This document shows, one piece after another, positions 26,130 through 36,446 of a stretch of DNA of 64,000 nt. Numbering within the stretch: the first letter of the stretch is position 1; every line of letters begins with the position of its first letter. The position numbers and the translations under genes were made by a program. The notes beneath the pieces were generated by a model. That model did no database searches and was not told where the DNA came from. It saw nothing but the letters and a program-made list of their open reading frames with translations. The DNA is from Papio anubis (Eukaryota > Chordata > Mammalia > Primates > Cercopithecidae): positions 97,000,426 through 97,064,425 of the forward strand of contig NC_044981.1 in assembly GCF_008728515.1 (NCBI RefSeq), written 5' to 3'.

Positions 26130-26300
26130 CACTGTGATAAATGAAAGAGCAGTGCACGGTGAGTAGCACACTTGAGTTCTAGTTTAAGCTGTTATTGACT
26201 GGTTTGAGGACCCTCGGCAAAGCACTTCACCTCTGGGCATCTTCTCTTAAATGAGGACTATTCTACCTTCTTAATTTATTTCATTGTTTTTAATGAAGAA
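26130..26300 (+). repeat. MIR SINE, sense
   Basis: 'TTGAGTTCTAGTTTAAGCTG', 'GGCAAAGCACTTCACCTCTG' and 'TTAAATGAGGACTA' appear in MIR order. Confidence 0.65.
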
Positions 26301-26371
26301 ATGACATAGTAAATGTAAGATCATCTTTTAAAATGTTACATTTTTTTCTTTAAAAAAATTAGGTAAATATA

Positions 26372-26682
26372 GGCTGGGCGTGGTGGCTCACGCCTGTAAT
26401 CCCAGCACTTTGGGAGGCTCGTGAGGTGGGCGGATCACGAGGTCAGGAGATTGAGACCATCCTGGCTAACACAGTGAAACCCTGTCTCTGTTACAAATAC
26501 AGAATATTAGCCGGGCCTGGTAGTGGGCGCTTGTAGTTCCAGCTACTCAGGAGGCTAAGGCAGGAGAATGGGCGTGAACCTGGGAGGCGGAGCTTGCAGT
26601 GAGCCGAGATCGCACCACTGCACTGGAGCCTGGGCAACAAAGCGAGACTTTGTCTCAAAAAAATAAATAAATAAATAAAAAT
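26372..26682 (+). mobile_element. AluY-like, sense, full length
   Basis: Near-consensus Alu with an A-rich tail of AAATAAAT units. A 16-base direct repeat, AAATTAGGTAAATATA (26356-26371) and AAATTAGCTAAATATA (26683-26698), differs at one base and is the target-site duplication. Confidence 0.96.
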
Positions 26683-26698
26683 AAATTAGCTAAATATA

Positions 26699-27635
26699 AG
26701 GAAGATTTATTTTTCTCAGGAGCCACAATTGTCACTATTTCCATCACTTGATGTTTCTTCTCCTCTAACCTACTTAAAAATTGCAGGCCCCTGTTACTAT
26801 CCTGGTAAATCTCCCTCCAGTTTGCCAGTTTACTGCAAACTAACACAATTTTCTGTAAGACATGGCCTAACCCGAAAAGTATAAGGAGGCTGTTAAATCT
26901 GTGGTTCTGGAGCAGGGATTTTTATTTTTTCATTATCACCCCCCACCCTCAAAGAGCCTTTACAGACATTGTTTTCGTAGTTGCTCACCTCTGAAATGCC
27001 AACATCACAGATTTATCCCCTGCCCTCCCCAGAATCAACTTTACTGTCTGGGAATGATGTGGTGGAGAAAGGGAAAGCTTTTGCCCTTCCTTCTACCACT
27101 GCTGAGTCGAGAATTCATGTTTGACTCAAAGTTGAAGTCAGATGCATGTCTGGACTCAAAGTTGGAGTCTAAATTCCCAGCAGCTTTTTGGCAGATCCAA
27201 CCCAGTCCAAATCTGCTGTGGCTGTATAGTGTGGGACACCGGCTCAGCTGCCAGGATCTGGTGTTAAACCCCTGCTCTCTGCGCTGGCTTATCCTTCCCA
27301 AGTACTTCATATCTCTGAGTGGTTCTTTGGCTATAAAATGGCATTCTATTTCCCGTTCCTGAGGTTGTTGTGAGGATTAATTGAGGTAACATATAGGAAG
27401 GTCTTTACAGTGCATGGCAGATCGAAAACAGAAATGTTCATTATTATCGATACTCAATAACAACAACTGTTAAAAGGAAAGGAAAAGAGGGAGAGGAGAA
27501 CTAATGCTTTTAAGTCCATAACTGCATTCTACGTTTGTGCAGTGGTTATTTTCAGTTTATTTTTAAGCTATGTTCAGAACGTAACTTTTGCTCTTGTTTT
27601 TCTTTGTTAGGTTTAACCCCATGTTTAAGCATACA
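26699..27635. other. Unique DNA containing a MIR
   Basis: No gene is supported. The 153-codon plus frame at 26901-27362 overlaps a shorter reverse frame, lacks any recognised domain and runs into the MIR, so I treat it as chance. Confidence 0.5.
27230..27460 (+). repeat. MIR SINE, sense
   Basis: 'CTATAAAATGGCATTC', 'GAGGTTGTTGTGAGGATTAA' and 'TTTACAGTGCATGGCA' are well-kept MIR blocks. Confidence 0.75.
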
Positions 27636-28041
27636 TATGAGTCTGTTTTGTGTTTTTATAAAGGAATACCTTAGGCTAGGTAATTTATGAAGAAAAGAGG
27701 CTTCTTTGGTTTACGGTTCTGCAGGCTGTACAAGAAGCTTGGCTCCAGCCAGCATCTGCTTCTTGTGAGGACCTCAGGAAACTTTCAATCATGGCAGAAA
27801 AGGAAGGGGAGCTGGCTGGCAAGAAAGGAAGCAAGACGGGGTGGTGCCAAGTTCATTTTAACATCTAGCTCTCCTGTTAACTAATAGAGCAATAACTTAC
27901 TCATCAGCATGGGTAAAGCACGAAGCCATTCATGAGGGTTCTGCCCACTGACCCAAACACCTCCCACTAGATCCCACCTCCAACATTAGGGGTCACATTT
28001 CACCATGAGATTTTGAGGGGACAATTACCCAATCTGTATCA
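27636..28041 (-). mobile_element. Solo MST-type LTR (MaLR), antisense
   Basis: Plus-strand text runs GAGTCTGTTTTGTGTTTTTA, 'GGTTCTGCAGGCTGTACAAG', 'CTCCCACTAGATCCCACCTC' and ends AATCTGTATCA, the reverse of an LTR starting TGATACAG. No internal region lies beside it, so it is a solo LTR. Confidence 0.8.
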
Positions 28042-28944
28042 GTCTAACATCTGCAAATTTAATTGGCTTTTATGCTTCTCAGTCAAGGTAAAAAAACAGA
28101 AACAATAAACAAAAAAAAAGACAACCACTACTTTGAGGAGAACAAAGTCAGGGAAAGCCACAAGCATGTAAGTATGCAATTAGAAAACTTCCCTGAGGAT
28201 ACTGGTTGTCAACTTTGACTGTATAATTTGGACTGAGGTATGGCCTAGGTGTTGAGATTTTAAATAATTCACCAAGTGATTTTAATGGGAAATAGGGTCA
28301 ACAACTACCAAATATAAGGAATACATTCAAGTAGAACAACTATTACTATAGTTTTCTTTAATTCTCTGTGAAATCCGGATACACTTGTCTGCAGAATTCA
28401 TCTGTTAGGAAGAAACTTTTCCTGTATGATCTTAGGTTCAAGTGGTTGGGGTCCTGAGAGTGAACTGACAATAGATAGATTAGGAGAAGAAAAGACAGTG
28501 TTTATGTATATGTACATTGCAAACCCTCAGGAGTAACTCATTGAATCCTCAAAAATAGCAGTTTATATACCATTTTAACAAAATTTATGTTTTTAAAGGG
28601 CATCAATGGAAACGTATGGAAAGTTTATTGGGCTTTTTGATGCTAATGAGAATAGGAAGCCTGTCTCCATGGCTGCTGAATTCACAGGAAACTCCTTGCA
28701 GTGGGGTTAATGGAAGCTGTAATTTCAGGACATTCTGCTTTAATCAGATAAGGGAAGTTCAGATAAGATTTCTTTTTCATTTTCTGTAGCTCAAATGTTT
28801 TCACTTTAAAATAATCTTTATGCTGAACTGTGATCTCTTTACATGTGATAATTCTTAAAATGAGAAAATAACACATAACTACATCAAAAAAGCAAATAAT
28901 TTAAACACGTCATTACATAATGACATGGCTCATTATGTCCCAGT

Positions 28945-29065
28945 TTTGTTCACCAGGGCCAAGTAACGTGTCCGAAGTTAACAGCTAATAAATAGCAGAG
29001 CTGGGAGTACGCCCAGGTTTACCTGACTCCAAGGTCAACATTCTATTATACCACACTGTTCTTAA
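28945..29065 (-). repeat. MIR SINE, antisense
   Basis: 'GGCCAAGTAACGTGTCCGAA', 'AATAGCAGAGCTGGGA' and 'CTGACTCCAAGGTCAACATT' are reverse-strand MIR wording. Confidence 0.7.
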
Positions 29066-29130
29066 TATGCCCTAGTGGTAACTACCTCTCTTTAGACTTC
29101 TACTGAGGTTAATAAGCTATCATACAGTTC

Positions 29131-29531
29131 TTTCACTCGCGTCCGTGTGAAGAGATCACCAAACAGGCTTTGTGCGAGCAACAAGGCTGCTTATTTCACC
29201 TGGGTGCAGGCGGGCTGAGTCTGAAAAGAGAGTCAGTGAAGGAAGATAGGGATGGGGCCATTTTATAGGATTTGGGTAGGTAAAGGAAAGTTACAGTCAA
29301 AGGGGGTTGTTCTCTGGCTGGCAGGGGTGGGGGTCACAAGGTGCTCAGTGGGGGAGCTTTTGAGCCAGGATGAGCCAGCAGAAGGAATTTCACAAGGTAA
29401 TGTCATCAGTTAAGGCAGGAACAGGCCATTTTCACTTCTTTTGTGATTCTTCAATTACTTCAGGCCATCTGGATGTATACATGCAGGTCACAGGGGATAT
29501 GATGGCTTAGCTTGGTCTCAGAGGCCTGACA
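29131..29531 (-). repeat. 3' LTR of HERV-H (LTR7-type)
   Basis: Sense strand begins TGTCAGGCCTCTGAGACC and ends GAGTGAAA. A TATAAAA box is kept (plus 29261-29267). The expected polyadenylation signal reads AATAAG (plus 29190-29195). LTR7 is known in human as a promoter and enhancer active in pluripotent cells; activity of this copy is unknown. Confidence 0.93.
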
Positions 29532-29543
29532 TTCCTGTCTTCT
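29532..29543 (-). other. Polypurine tract of HERV-H
   Basis: Sense AGAAGACAGGAA lies directly before the 3' LTR, the position of the plus-strand primer. Confidence 0.75.
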
Positions 29544-30110
29544 GATATTAATAAGAAAAATAAAACAAAATAGTGGTAAAGTGTTGGGGCAGTGAAAATT
29601 TTGGGGGGTCGTATGGAGAGAGAATGGGCGATGTTTCTCAGGGTTGCTTCAAGCAGGATTAGGGGTGGTGTGGGAACCTAGAGTGGGAGAGATTAAGCTG
29701 AAGGAAGATTTTGTGGTAAGGGGTGATATTGTGGGGTTGTTAGAAGAAATATTTGTCATATAGAATTATTGGTGATGGCCTGGATATGGTTTTGTATGAA
29801 TTGAAAAACTAAATGGAATAAGAGAAGGAGAAAAACAGGTATTAAAGGACTAAGAATTGGGAGGACCCAGGACATCCAATTAGAGAGTGCCTAGGGAGGT
29901 TCAGCATAGCCCTGCCAGCAAAGATTATTTATTTACTTTAACAGTTAAGAGTGGCAGTTTGGGGATAGCACCAGGAGATATCAGCTGTGATGGCTTGGAG
30001 AAACAGTGTAAACTGGCAGTGTAAACAAGAGCAGGGCATTTATGAGTAGTTGACAATGGTGAATATGAGTATGACTAGACAGAAGATAGTAGGAATGACA
30101 AGTTTTTTGG
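29544..30110 (-). pseudogene. HERV-H env remnant (transmembrane C-terminal part)
   Basis: The minus strand, read in pieces, gives a hydrophobic run rich in Leu, Ile, Pro and Phe around plus 29820-29880, followed by a short polar tail around 29730-29810. This looks like the membrane anchor and cytoplasmic tail of the envelope TM subunit. Stops and shifts break it, and no surface subunit is recognisable, so most of env is lost, as in common HERV-H copies. Confidence 0.55.
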
Positions 30111-30119
30111 GGTGCAGTC

Positions 30120-30700
30120 CAAGTTGATCTGGTGTCTGGAATGAGACTGGGGCCTAATAAAAACGAGTGTCCATATAGGAGCTCAAATGGGCTGTACCCT
30201 GTAGCATTCCAAGGACAGGCCCAAATTCTGAGAAGGTAAAGTTGTAAAAGTGTTATCCAGTCTTTTTTAAGTCGGTAGCTGAGCTTGATGTGGTGTGTTT
30301 TTAAAAGACCATTAGGTCACTGATGGTCTGAGAAACTGCTTGGGTGATTTGACTAATAAAGGCTGGTCATTATCAGACTGTATAGAGGTGGGAAGGCCAA
30401 ACGAGGAATTATATCTGACAGAAGGGAAGAAATGACCGTGGTGGCCTTCTCAGACCCTGTGGGAAAGGCCTCTACCTATCCAGTGAAAGTGTCTACCTAG
30501 ACCAAGAGGTATTTTAGTTTCCTGACCTGAGGCATGTGAGTAAAATCAATTTGCCATTCCTGGGCAGGGGCAAATCCCTGAACTTGTTGTGTAGGGAAGT
30601 GGGGAGAGCTGAACAATCTCTGAGGAGTAGTAGAATAGCAGATGGAACACTGAGAAGTGATTTCCTTAAGGATAGATTTCCATGATGGAAAGGAAATGAG
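30120..30700 (-). pseudogene. HERV-H pol remnant: integrase core
   Basis: Integrase joins proviral DNA to the host genome using a D-D-E triad. Reverse-strand translation shows the first-Asp region as WQIDFTHMP (plus about 30535-30570) and the second as QSDND (plus about 30367-30382). The stretch expected to carry the Glu seems deleted: the reading passes straight from the second-Asp region to text of the later C-terminal part. Several in-frame stops are present. Dead. Confidence 0.75.
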
Positions 30701-30929
30701 AGGTTCTAATAGGTGGGCTAACAGCTTGTAACCTACATGGAAGAGGTTATGAAATCATGACAGAATAGAATGGGCCTGTGAGGCTGGAAGGAGATACTTT
30801 CTTTGGTCCAAGAACCATTTGTCTTGTGTGGGAAGAGATTGATAAGTGGAAGTTTTAGTGGGGGAGTAGGTGGGAGTGGCCAGATGAGAAGGAGAAAAAC
30901 TGCCATAAGGGATAGAAGTTGGAATGCTA

Positions 30930-31065
30930 GCTGCCTTTTTAGCTACCTTATCAGCATAAGCATTGTCCTGAGCAATGAGCTCTGATGCCTTTTGATGGCT
31001 GCTTTTTTAGCTACCTTATCAGCATAAGCGTTGTCTTGAGTGATGGCATCTGATGACTTTTGATG
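30930..31065. repeat. 68-bp tandem duplication inside HERV-H pol
   Basis: Unit 30930-30997 is repeated at 30998-31065 with several differences. Both contain TTTTTAGCTACCTTATCAGC followed by ATAAGC(A/G)TTGTC(C/T)TGAG and CTGATG(C/A)CTTTTGATGG. At 68 bases the unit is not a multiple of three, so it breaks the frame at the RNase H/integrase junction. Confidence 0.92.
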
Positions 31066-31482
31066 GCCCTTGCAGTGAATGACTCCAGCTTCCTTTGGAA
31101 GTCAAGCAGCATTGAGAAGAGTTTTTATTAAAGAAGCATTAATGATGGAGGGCCTTTGTGTAGTGAGGAAACTTCTTTCTGCCCTTGTAACAGCATGGTG
31201 GTGCAGGAAATGGAAGGCATATTTAGAGTCAGTACAAATATTGACGTGTAGTCCCTTTGCAAGAGTGAGGGCCTGAGTTAAGGCAATGAGTTCGGCTTGC
31301 TGAGAAGTAGTGGAGGGGGGCAGAGCAGTGGCCTCAATGATAGATGTGGAAGATATTATAGCATAGCCTGCCTTTGCTGGTGAGTGGTGATTAGGCCTGG
31401 TGGAACTGCCATCAATAAACCAAATGTGATCAGGGTGAGGAAAAGGAAAGATGGAAATATGGGGAAATGGGGTGAATGTCAC
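31066..31482 (-). pseudogene. HERV-H pol remnant: RNase H domain
   Basis: RNase H removes the RNA strand during reverse transcription. In the minus frame 31102-31482 the first three acidic positions are visible: D24 (FIDGSS), E64 (QQAELIAL) and D85 (CTDSKYA), with normal spacing. This is the best preserved domain of the provirus. It is cut off downstream by a stop and by the 68-bp duplication, which separates it from the integrase. Confidence 0.85.
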
Positions 31483-32549
31483 GTGGATCAGAGAGATACA
31501 GTCATGGGGTCAGGTGTGGTATCCGGAATAATGTGGGAGGCCGGATTGAAGTCCCGACTGGGAACAATGGTAATTGTGGGAGACTCAACAAAGAGTGAGT
31601 ACAGCTGGAGGAGCCGGGGAGCAGAAAGTATATGCGTCAGGTGTGAGGAAGAAAATAGATTTTGGAAGTTATGAGACCTGTAGAGAGTGTGTTGAGCATA
31701 CTTTGTGATTTTGAGGGCCTCTAAAAGTGTTAGGGAAGCAGCAGCTGCTGCATGGAGACATGACAGCCAGCCTAAAACAGTAAGGTCAAGTTGTTTAGAC
31801 AAAAAGGATACAGTACGCGGTCCCAGTCCTTCTGTAAGAATTCCGACCGCACAGCACTGCACTTCGGCTGTGTGTAATGAAAAAGGGTTGGGATGAGTTA
31901 GGGAGAACTAGTATGGAAGCAGCTTCAAGGGATGTTTTCAAGGAACGGAAAGGAGTATATAATGGTTTAGTCAGGATGGTAAAACTAGGTACCTAAAGGT
32001 GGAAGTACCTAACCATGCCTAGGAAGGAAAGAAGTTGTTTTGTAGAAGGGATTGGGGTTTGGGAGATTAGCCGGACACAATCAGCAGGGAGAGCACGTGT
32101 GTTTTCATGAGAATTATGCCGAGATAGGTAACAGATGAGGAAGAGATTTGGACTTGACTGAAGTAATGGGGGCTGTCTGCGAAGCCTTGTGGCAGTACAG
32201 CCCAGGTAATTTGCTGAGCCTGATGGGTGTCAGGGTCAGTCCAAGTGAAAGCGAAGAGAGGCTGGGATGAAGAGTGTAAAGGAGTAGTAAAGAAAGCATG
32301 TTTGATATCCAGAACAGAATAATGGGTTAGATCCTGAGCTAACCTGTAAGGCTTGTCGGGTTTTTGTACAGATAAAATGGGGGAATTGTAAGGAGAGGTT
32401 ATAGGCTTTAAAAGGCCATGCTGTAACACGCAAGTGGTAACAGGCTTTAATCCTTTTAAAGCATGCTGTGTGATAGGATGTTGGCATTGAGTGGGGGAAG
32501 GGTGATTAGGTTTTAATGGGATGGTAAGGTGTGCATGATCAGTCACCAC
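31483..32549 (-). pseudogene. HERV-H pol remnant: reverse transcriptase and connection
   Basis: In the minus frame 32067-32549 (160 residues) the fingers/palm show VLDIKHAFF (first catalytic Asp, residue 81) and LPQGF (119-123). After SPHYFSQ the text goes directly to a later segment, so the Y-x-D-D box with the other two catalytic Asp residues is missing. The spacing before residue 78 is also short, which suggests a second small deletion. A separate frame at 31488-31862 corresponds to the connection region (GPRTVSFLSKQLD). The enzyme cannot be active. Confidence 0.82.
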
Positions 32550-32567
32550 GGAGGGAGTAGAGGTGTC

Positions 32568-32927
32568 CTATACTCGTGGTTTAAGGTGGGGAGATACAAG
32601 GGGAGGATGTGAAGGAGGCTTTGAACTGGGGGAAAAGGCGGCAATGAGGTGTGGCTGTAGCCCAGGAATAGTCAGGGAAGCAGATAATTTAGTTAAAATG
32701 TCTTGGCCTAATAAGGGAACTGGGCAGGTGGGGACAACTAAAAAGGAGTGCATAAAAGAATGTTGTCCAAGTTGGCACCAGAGTTGAGGAGTTTTAAGAG
32801 GTTTAGAAGCCTGACCGTCAATACCCACAACAGTTATGGAGGCAAGGGAAACAGGCCCTGGAAAAGAAGGTAATGTGGAGTGGGTGGCCTCCGTACTTAT
32901 TAAGAAGGGGACGGACTTACCCTCCAC
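32568..32927 (-). pseudogene. HERV-H protease remnant
   Basis: A retroviral aspartic protease would cut Gag and Gag-Pol. The frame is open for 119 codons and shows the flanking pattern VPFLI-x-x-x-ATHSTLP at residues 7-20 and a later LLGQDIL block (about residues 72-78). The catalytic D-T-G is replaced by S-T-E (residues 11-13), so two of the three active-site residues are lost despite the open frame. Confidence 0.82.
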
Positions 32928-32989
32928 TGTGAGAGTTACCCAAAGCTCAGCATCCGTGATGGTCCAGGGGGCTTCGGAGGTGATCGGGC

Positions 32990-34330
32990 AGTGTCAGTCT
33001 TCAGCTGCTAACCCAAGCAGATCGGGGAAGGAGTCAGTCAGAGAGCCTTGGGCTCTGGGAGTGGCTGCCGGGCAAATTGGACCAGTCTGATATCCAGTGG
33101 GGTCCCGTACAGATGGGACATGGCTTAGGAGGAATCCTAGGCTGCAGGCATTCCTTGGCCCAGTGGCCAGATTCATGGCACTTGAAGCAAGCTCCTCTGG
33201 GAGGAGGTTCTGGAGGGACCCCTGGCAGCCACGGTTTAGGCATTTGGAGTTCTTGTGTGCTGGAGATGTGACTGGGGTTTGTCTCACAGTAGAGGCAAGG
33301 AATTGCAACTCAGAAATACATTGCTACTTGACTGTCTCTACTGTATTCTTGTACACCTTGAAAGCGAGGTTAATTAAGTCCTGATTTGGGATTTGAGGGT
33401 CGGAATTTAATTTTTGGAGCTTTATTTAATGTCGGTAGCAGGTTGGGTAATAAAATAAAATGCATATTGAGAATAAGATGGCCTTCTGACCTTTCAGGGT
33501 CTAGGGCTGTAAAGCATCTCAGGGTTGCTGCCAAACGAGTCATGAACTGGGCTGGGTTTTTCATATTTGGTGAAAAAGAGCCTAAATGCTAACTGATTTG
33601 GGAGAGGTCAGATAAACATAAAGGAGCATTAACCTTGACTATGCCTTTAGCTCCAGCCGCCTTTTGAAGAGGAAATTGCTGGGCAGGTGGGGGAGGGCTA
33701 GTGGCAGAAAGAAACTGTAAGCTGGACCAGGTGTGAGGAGGGGAGGGGATAAAAGGATTATAGGGTGGGGGCACGGAGGCTGAGGAAAAATTGGGACCTG
33801 GCGAGGAGCAGCCTGGGGAGGAGTGGAGAGGTCAGATGGGTCTGTAAAAAACGAAGATTGGAAAAGACTCAGTGACGTTTGGGGTTGGGACTGAGGGGAC
33901 AGGTGGGAGGCAAAGAAGGAAGATTTGGGATGAGTTGCATTGGGAACAGAGACTAGGGAGGGACCGATGTGTAAAAGAATGCCTGGACGTCAGGTATCTC
34001 AGACTGTTTGCCCATTTTACGACAAGAATTATTTCAGTCTTGTAGGATGGAGAAATCAAAAGTGCCATTTTCTGGTCTTTTAGATCCATTATCGAGTTTG
34101 TATTGGGGCTAAGCAGCATTGCAGAAGAAAATAACGCATTTAGGTTTTAGGTCAGGTGTGAGTTGAAGAGGTTTTAAGTTTTTGAGAACACAGGCTAAGG
34201 GAGAAGAAGGAGGAATGGAGGGTGGACGGTTGCCTATAGTGAAGGAGGCAAGTCCAGAGAAAAGAGAAGGTAGAGACAGGGAGAGAAGGGGTGGGGGGCG
34301 GTGCTTGCCTCCCAAAAAAGCAGTGCTTGC
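32990..34330 (-). pseudogene. HERV-H gag remnant
   Basis: Gag would form the virus core. The nucleocapsid end is visible at plus 33034-33243: a first zinc knuckle CFKCHESGHWAKEC is intact (C-X2-C-X4-H-X4-C), while the second (CPICTGPHW...) has lost its last Cys. Capsid-like text lies at 33370-33564 and Pro/Ser-rich matrix-type text at 33589-34315, in different frames. No continuous frame is left. Confidence 0.8.
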
Positions 34331-34756
34331 TGCTAAGGGTGAAGGACCCAGGCAGGCATCCCCGCGTGGTCAGACACCTCTGAAATGTGGTTGAATAATC
34401 AGGCAGGTGTCCCCGGGTAATTAAACATGGAAAGACTGTCTTTCCGAGTCCGTGAGCAGCGCTGGAGTTTTGGGTTCACAAATTAAACGTGTCTCCTATC
34501 TCTACCAGAAAAGGAAAGGAACTGAAATTAAGAGAAGGGAGAGATTGAAACAGGTGCCAAGATTGAAAGGAGAAAGAGGTTGAGGGATAGTGAGAGAGGT
34601 TGAAGAAGAGAGTAAAAAGAGGCTGCTTACCCGATTTAAAATTGGTAAGATGTTCCTTGGGCTACTTGGTCTGAGGACCTGAGGTCCTACATGGATCTTT
34701 TTCATGGAGCAAAGAGCAGGAGGACAGGGGATTGATCTCCCAAGGGAGGTCCCCCG
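34331..34756 (-). other. HERV-H 5' leader
   Basis: Non-coding region between the primer site and gag on the minus strand. It has the purine/pyrimidine asymmetry usual for HERV-H leaders. The 96-codon minus frame across it has no meaning I can see. Confidence 0.75.
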
Positions 34757-34774
34757 ATCTGAGTCACAGCACCT
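34757..34774 (-). other. Primer binding site, tRNA-His type
   Basis: Sense AGGTGCTGTGACTCAGAT begins two bases after the 5' LTR. It differs at about three sites from the tRNA-His 3' end complement (TGGTGCCGTGACTCGGAT), which gives HERV-H its name. Confidence 0.9.
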
Positions 34775-34776
34775 AA

Positions 34777-35179
34777 TTTCACTCACGTCCATGTGAAGAG
34801 ACCACCAAACAGGCTTTGTGTGAGCAACAAGGCTGTTTCTTTCACCTGGGAGCAGGGGGGCTAAGTCCGAAAAGAGAGTCAGTGAAAGGAGATAGGCATG
34901 GGGCCGTTTTATAGGATTTGGGTAGGTAAAGGAAAATTACAGTCAAAGGGGGTTGTTCTCTGGCTGACAGGGGTTGAGGGGGGATCACGAGGTGCTCAGT
35001 GGAGGAGCTTTTGAGCCAGGATGAGCCAGAAGGAATTTCACAAGGTAATGTCATCAGTTAAGGCCAGAACAGGCCATTTTCACTTCTTTTGTGATTCTTC
35101 AGTTACTTTAGGCCATCTGGATGTATAAGTGCAGGTCACAGGGGATATGATGACTTAGCTTGGGCTCAGAGGCCTGACA
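34777..35179 (-). repeat. 5' LTR of HERV-H (LTR7-type)
   Basis: Sense strand begins TGTCAGGCCTCTGAGCCC and ends GAGTGAAA. TATAAAA is kept (plus 34907-34913). The polyadenylation signal region reads AAGAAA (plus 34836-34841) instead of AATAAA. It aligns end to end with the 3' LTR with about 27 substitutions and a few small gaps. Confidence 0.94.
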
Positions 35180-35274
35180 AATTCTGCTTGAGAAGATTAT
35201 CAGAATATACTTTTTTTCTATTTTTGGAAAAAGCAAATGTATATCTTTTTAATAGTTTTTAGCTCCTTAGCAGT

Positions 35275-35465
35275 GATATTGAACCAGGCCTGGTGTGCCT
35301 GTTGCACAGTATGCCAAGCACTGAGGCAACAAGTTTGCAGCAGAGAAAGAGTTTATTCATGAGGCAGCCAAGTGAGGAGGTGAGAGAACAGGTCTCAAAT
35401 CTGCTTCCTGAAGATGTGGTTTAGGGATATTTGTGGGATAAAGAATCAGGGTGGACTAAGGTTTG
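35275..35465 (-). mobile_element. LTR-like fragment, antisense (family not named)
   Basis: The plus strand GCAACAAGTTTGCAGCAGAG followed by AAAGAGTTTATTCATGAGGC reads on the minus strand as an LTR R region with the polyadenylation signal AATAAA (minus of TTTATT at about 35351-35356). Too short to place. Confidence 0.5.
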
Positions 35466-35474
35466 GGGTAAGAT

Positions 35475-36330
35475 GATTGAGATCTCAACAAAAAGAGTCA
35501 GACTCTGTAAAATACTTGGAGAGATTTATTCTGAGCCAAATATGAGTGACTGTGGCCCTTAAGAGGTCCTGAGAACATGTTCCCATGGTGGTCAGGGTGC
35601 AGCTTGGTTCTATACATTTTAAAGAGGCATGAGACATCAATCAAATACATTTAAGAAATACATTGGTTTGGTCCAGAAAGGCGGGACAATTTGAGGCAAG
35701 GGCTCTAAAGATCTAGAATCAAGTAGAAATAAATGTCTGGGTTAAGATAAGTGGTTGTGGAGACCAAAGTTTCACCATGCATATGAAGCTTTTAGCTAGC
35801 AGTTTTCAAAGAGAATAGGCTATAAAATGTTTTTTATCATACTTAAAGTCTGTGTTGATGTTAATGCCGGAGAGGTATAATGAGGCATGCTAGACCCCCA
35901 CTTGCCATCATGGCCTGAAACAGTCTCTCAGGTTAAATTTTAAGAGCCCTGGCTGAGGAGGAAGTGCATTCACATCGTTGGGGGTTCATAGGGGGAGCTT
36001 AGAACTTTATTTTTGGTTTAGGGAGATTAAGGAAAAGTGAGGTAACTGGCGATCTATACGAGCATAGTCAAGCTTCATGACTCTTTACAGGAATCATGTT
36101 TACAAAATGGCATTTGTTAGCATGATTTTAGGGTGGAGTTTTTAGCCCCTGGACATTAAAAGGTCACCTATTGGACATTTACACCGGCCCAATTGGAGGG
36201 TTAGTGGTCTCAACCAGCTTGCATTGGACAAGAGCTGACCTTAAGTTCCTGAAAAACAACTTAGACGATCATTAACATGGTGACCTACACCTCAGGATGT
36301 TATAAGAAAGTTAGGAGAAGTTTACTTTAT
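35475..36330 (-). mobile_element. LTR-like segment, ERV1-type, antisense (family not named)
   Basis: The plus strand GGAGAGATTTATTCTGAGCC gives AGAATAAATCTCTCC on the minus strand, an R-region polyadenylation signal. The following 800 bases (GCAGCTTGGTTCTATACATT, GTGTTGATGTTAATGCCGGA, AGGGTTAGTGGTCTCAACCA) read as one long old LTR. No internal region is seen. Confidence 0.5.
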
Positions 36331-36404
36331 ATTGTTTAGCTATGTGACTTTCAGCTATATCAGTTTTAAAATCAACTAGAAGCAAGCAGCTAAAAGCAAG
36401 CCAG

Positions 36405-36408
<4 letters not shown>

Positions 36409-36439
<31 letters not shown>
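36409..36439. repeat. (AT)n microsatellite
   Basis: About 15 AT units directly before the T-tail side of an Alu. Confidence 0.95.
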
Positions 36440-36440
<1 letters not shown>

Positions 36441-36446
36441 CAATTC

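Larger units (their letters stand above)
29131..35179 (-). mobile_element. HERV-H provirus with LTR7-type LTRs, antisense
   Basis: A complete, defective ERV1 provirus of about 6.05 kb: two LTRs of about 400 bp, a primer site matching tRNA-His with a few changes, a polypurine tract, and gag, pro, pol and env remnants in order on the minus strand. A 5-base flank, AGTTC (29126-29130) and AATTC (35180-35184), agrees at four of five bases and is probably the target-site duplication. The LTRs differ at roughly 7 percent of sites by my eye count, so the insertion is tens of millions of years old. No frame could give a working viral protein. Confidence 0.95.

Noticed and set aside
26901..27362. 153-codon plus-strand frame as a possible gene
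   Set aside because: No domain, no coding neighbours, overlap with a MIR and a competing reverse frame at 27041-27310.
29544..30110. Intact HERV-H env
   Set aside because: Only the membrane anchor and tail can be read, in broken frames; most of env is absent.
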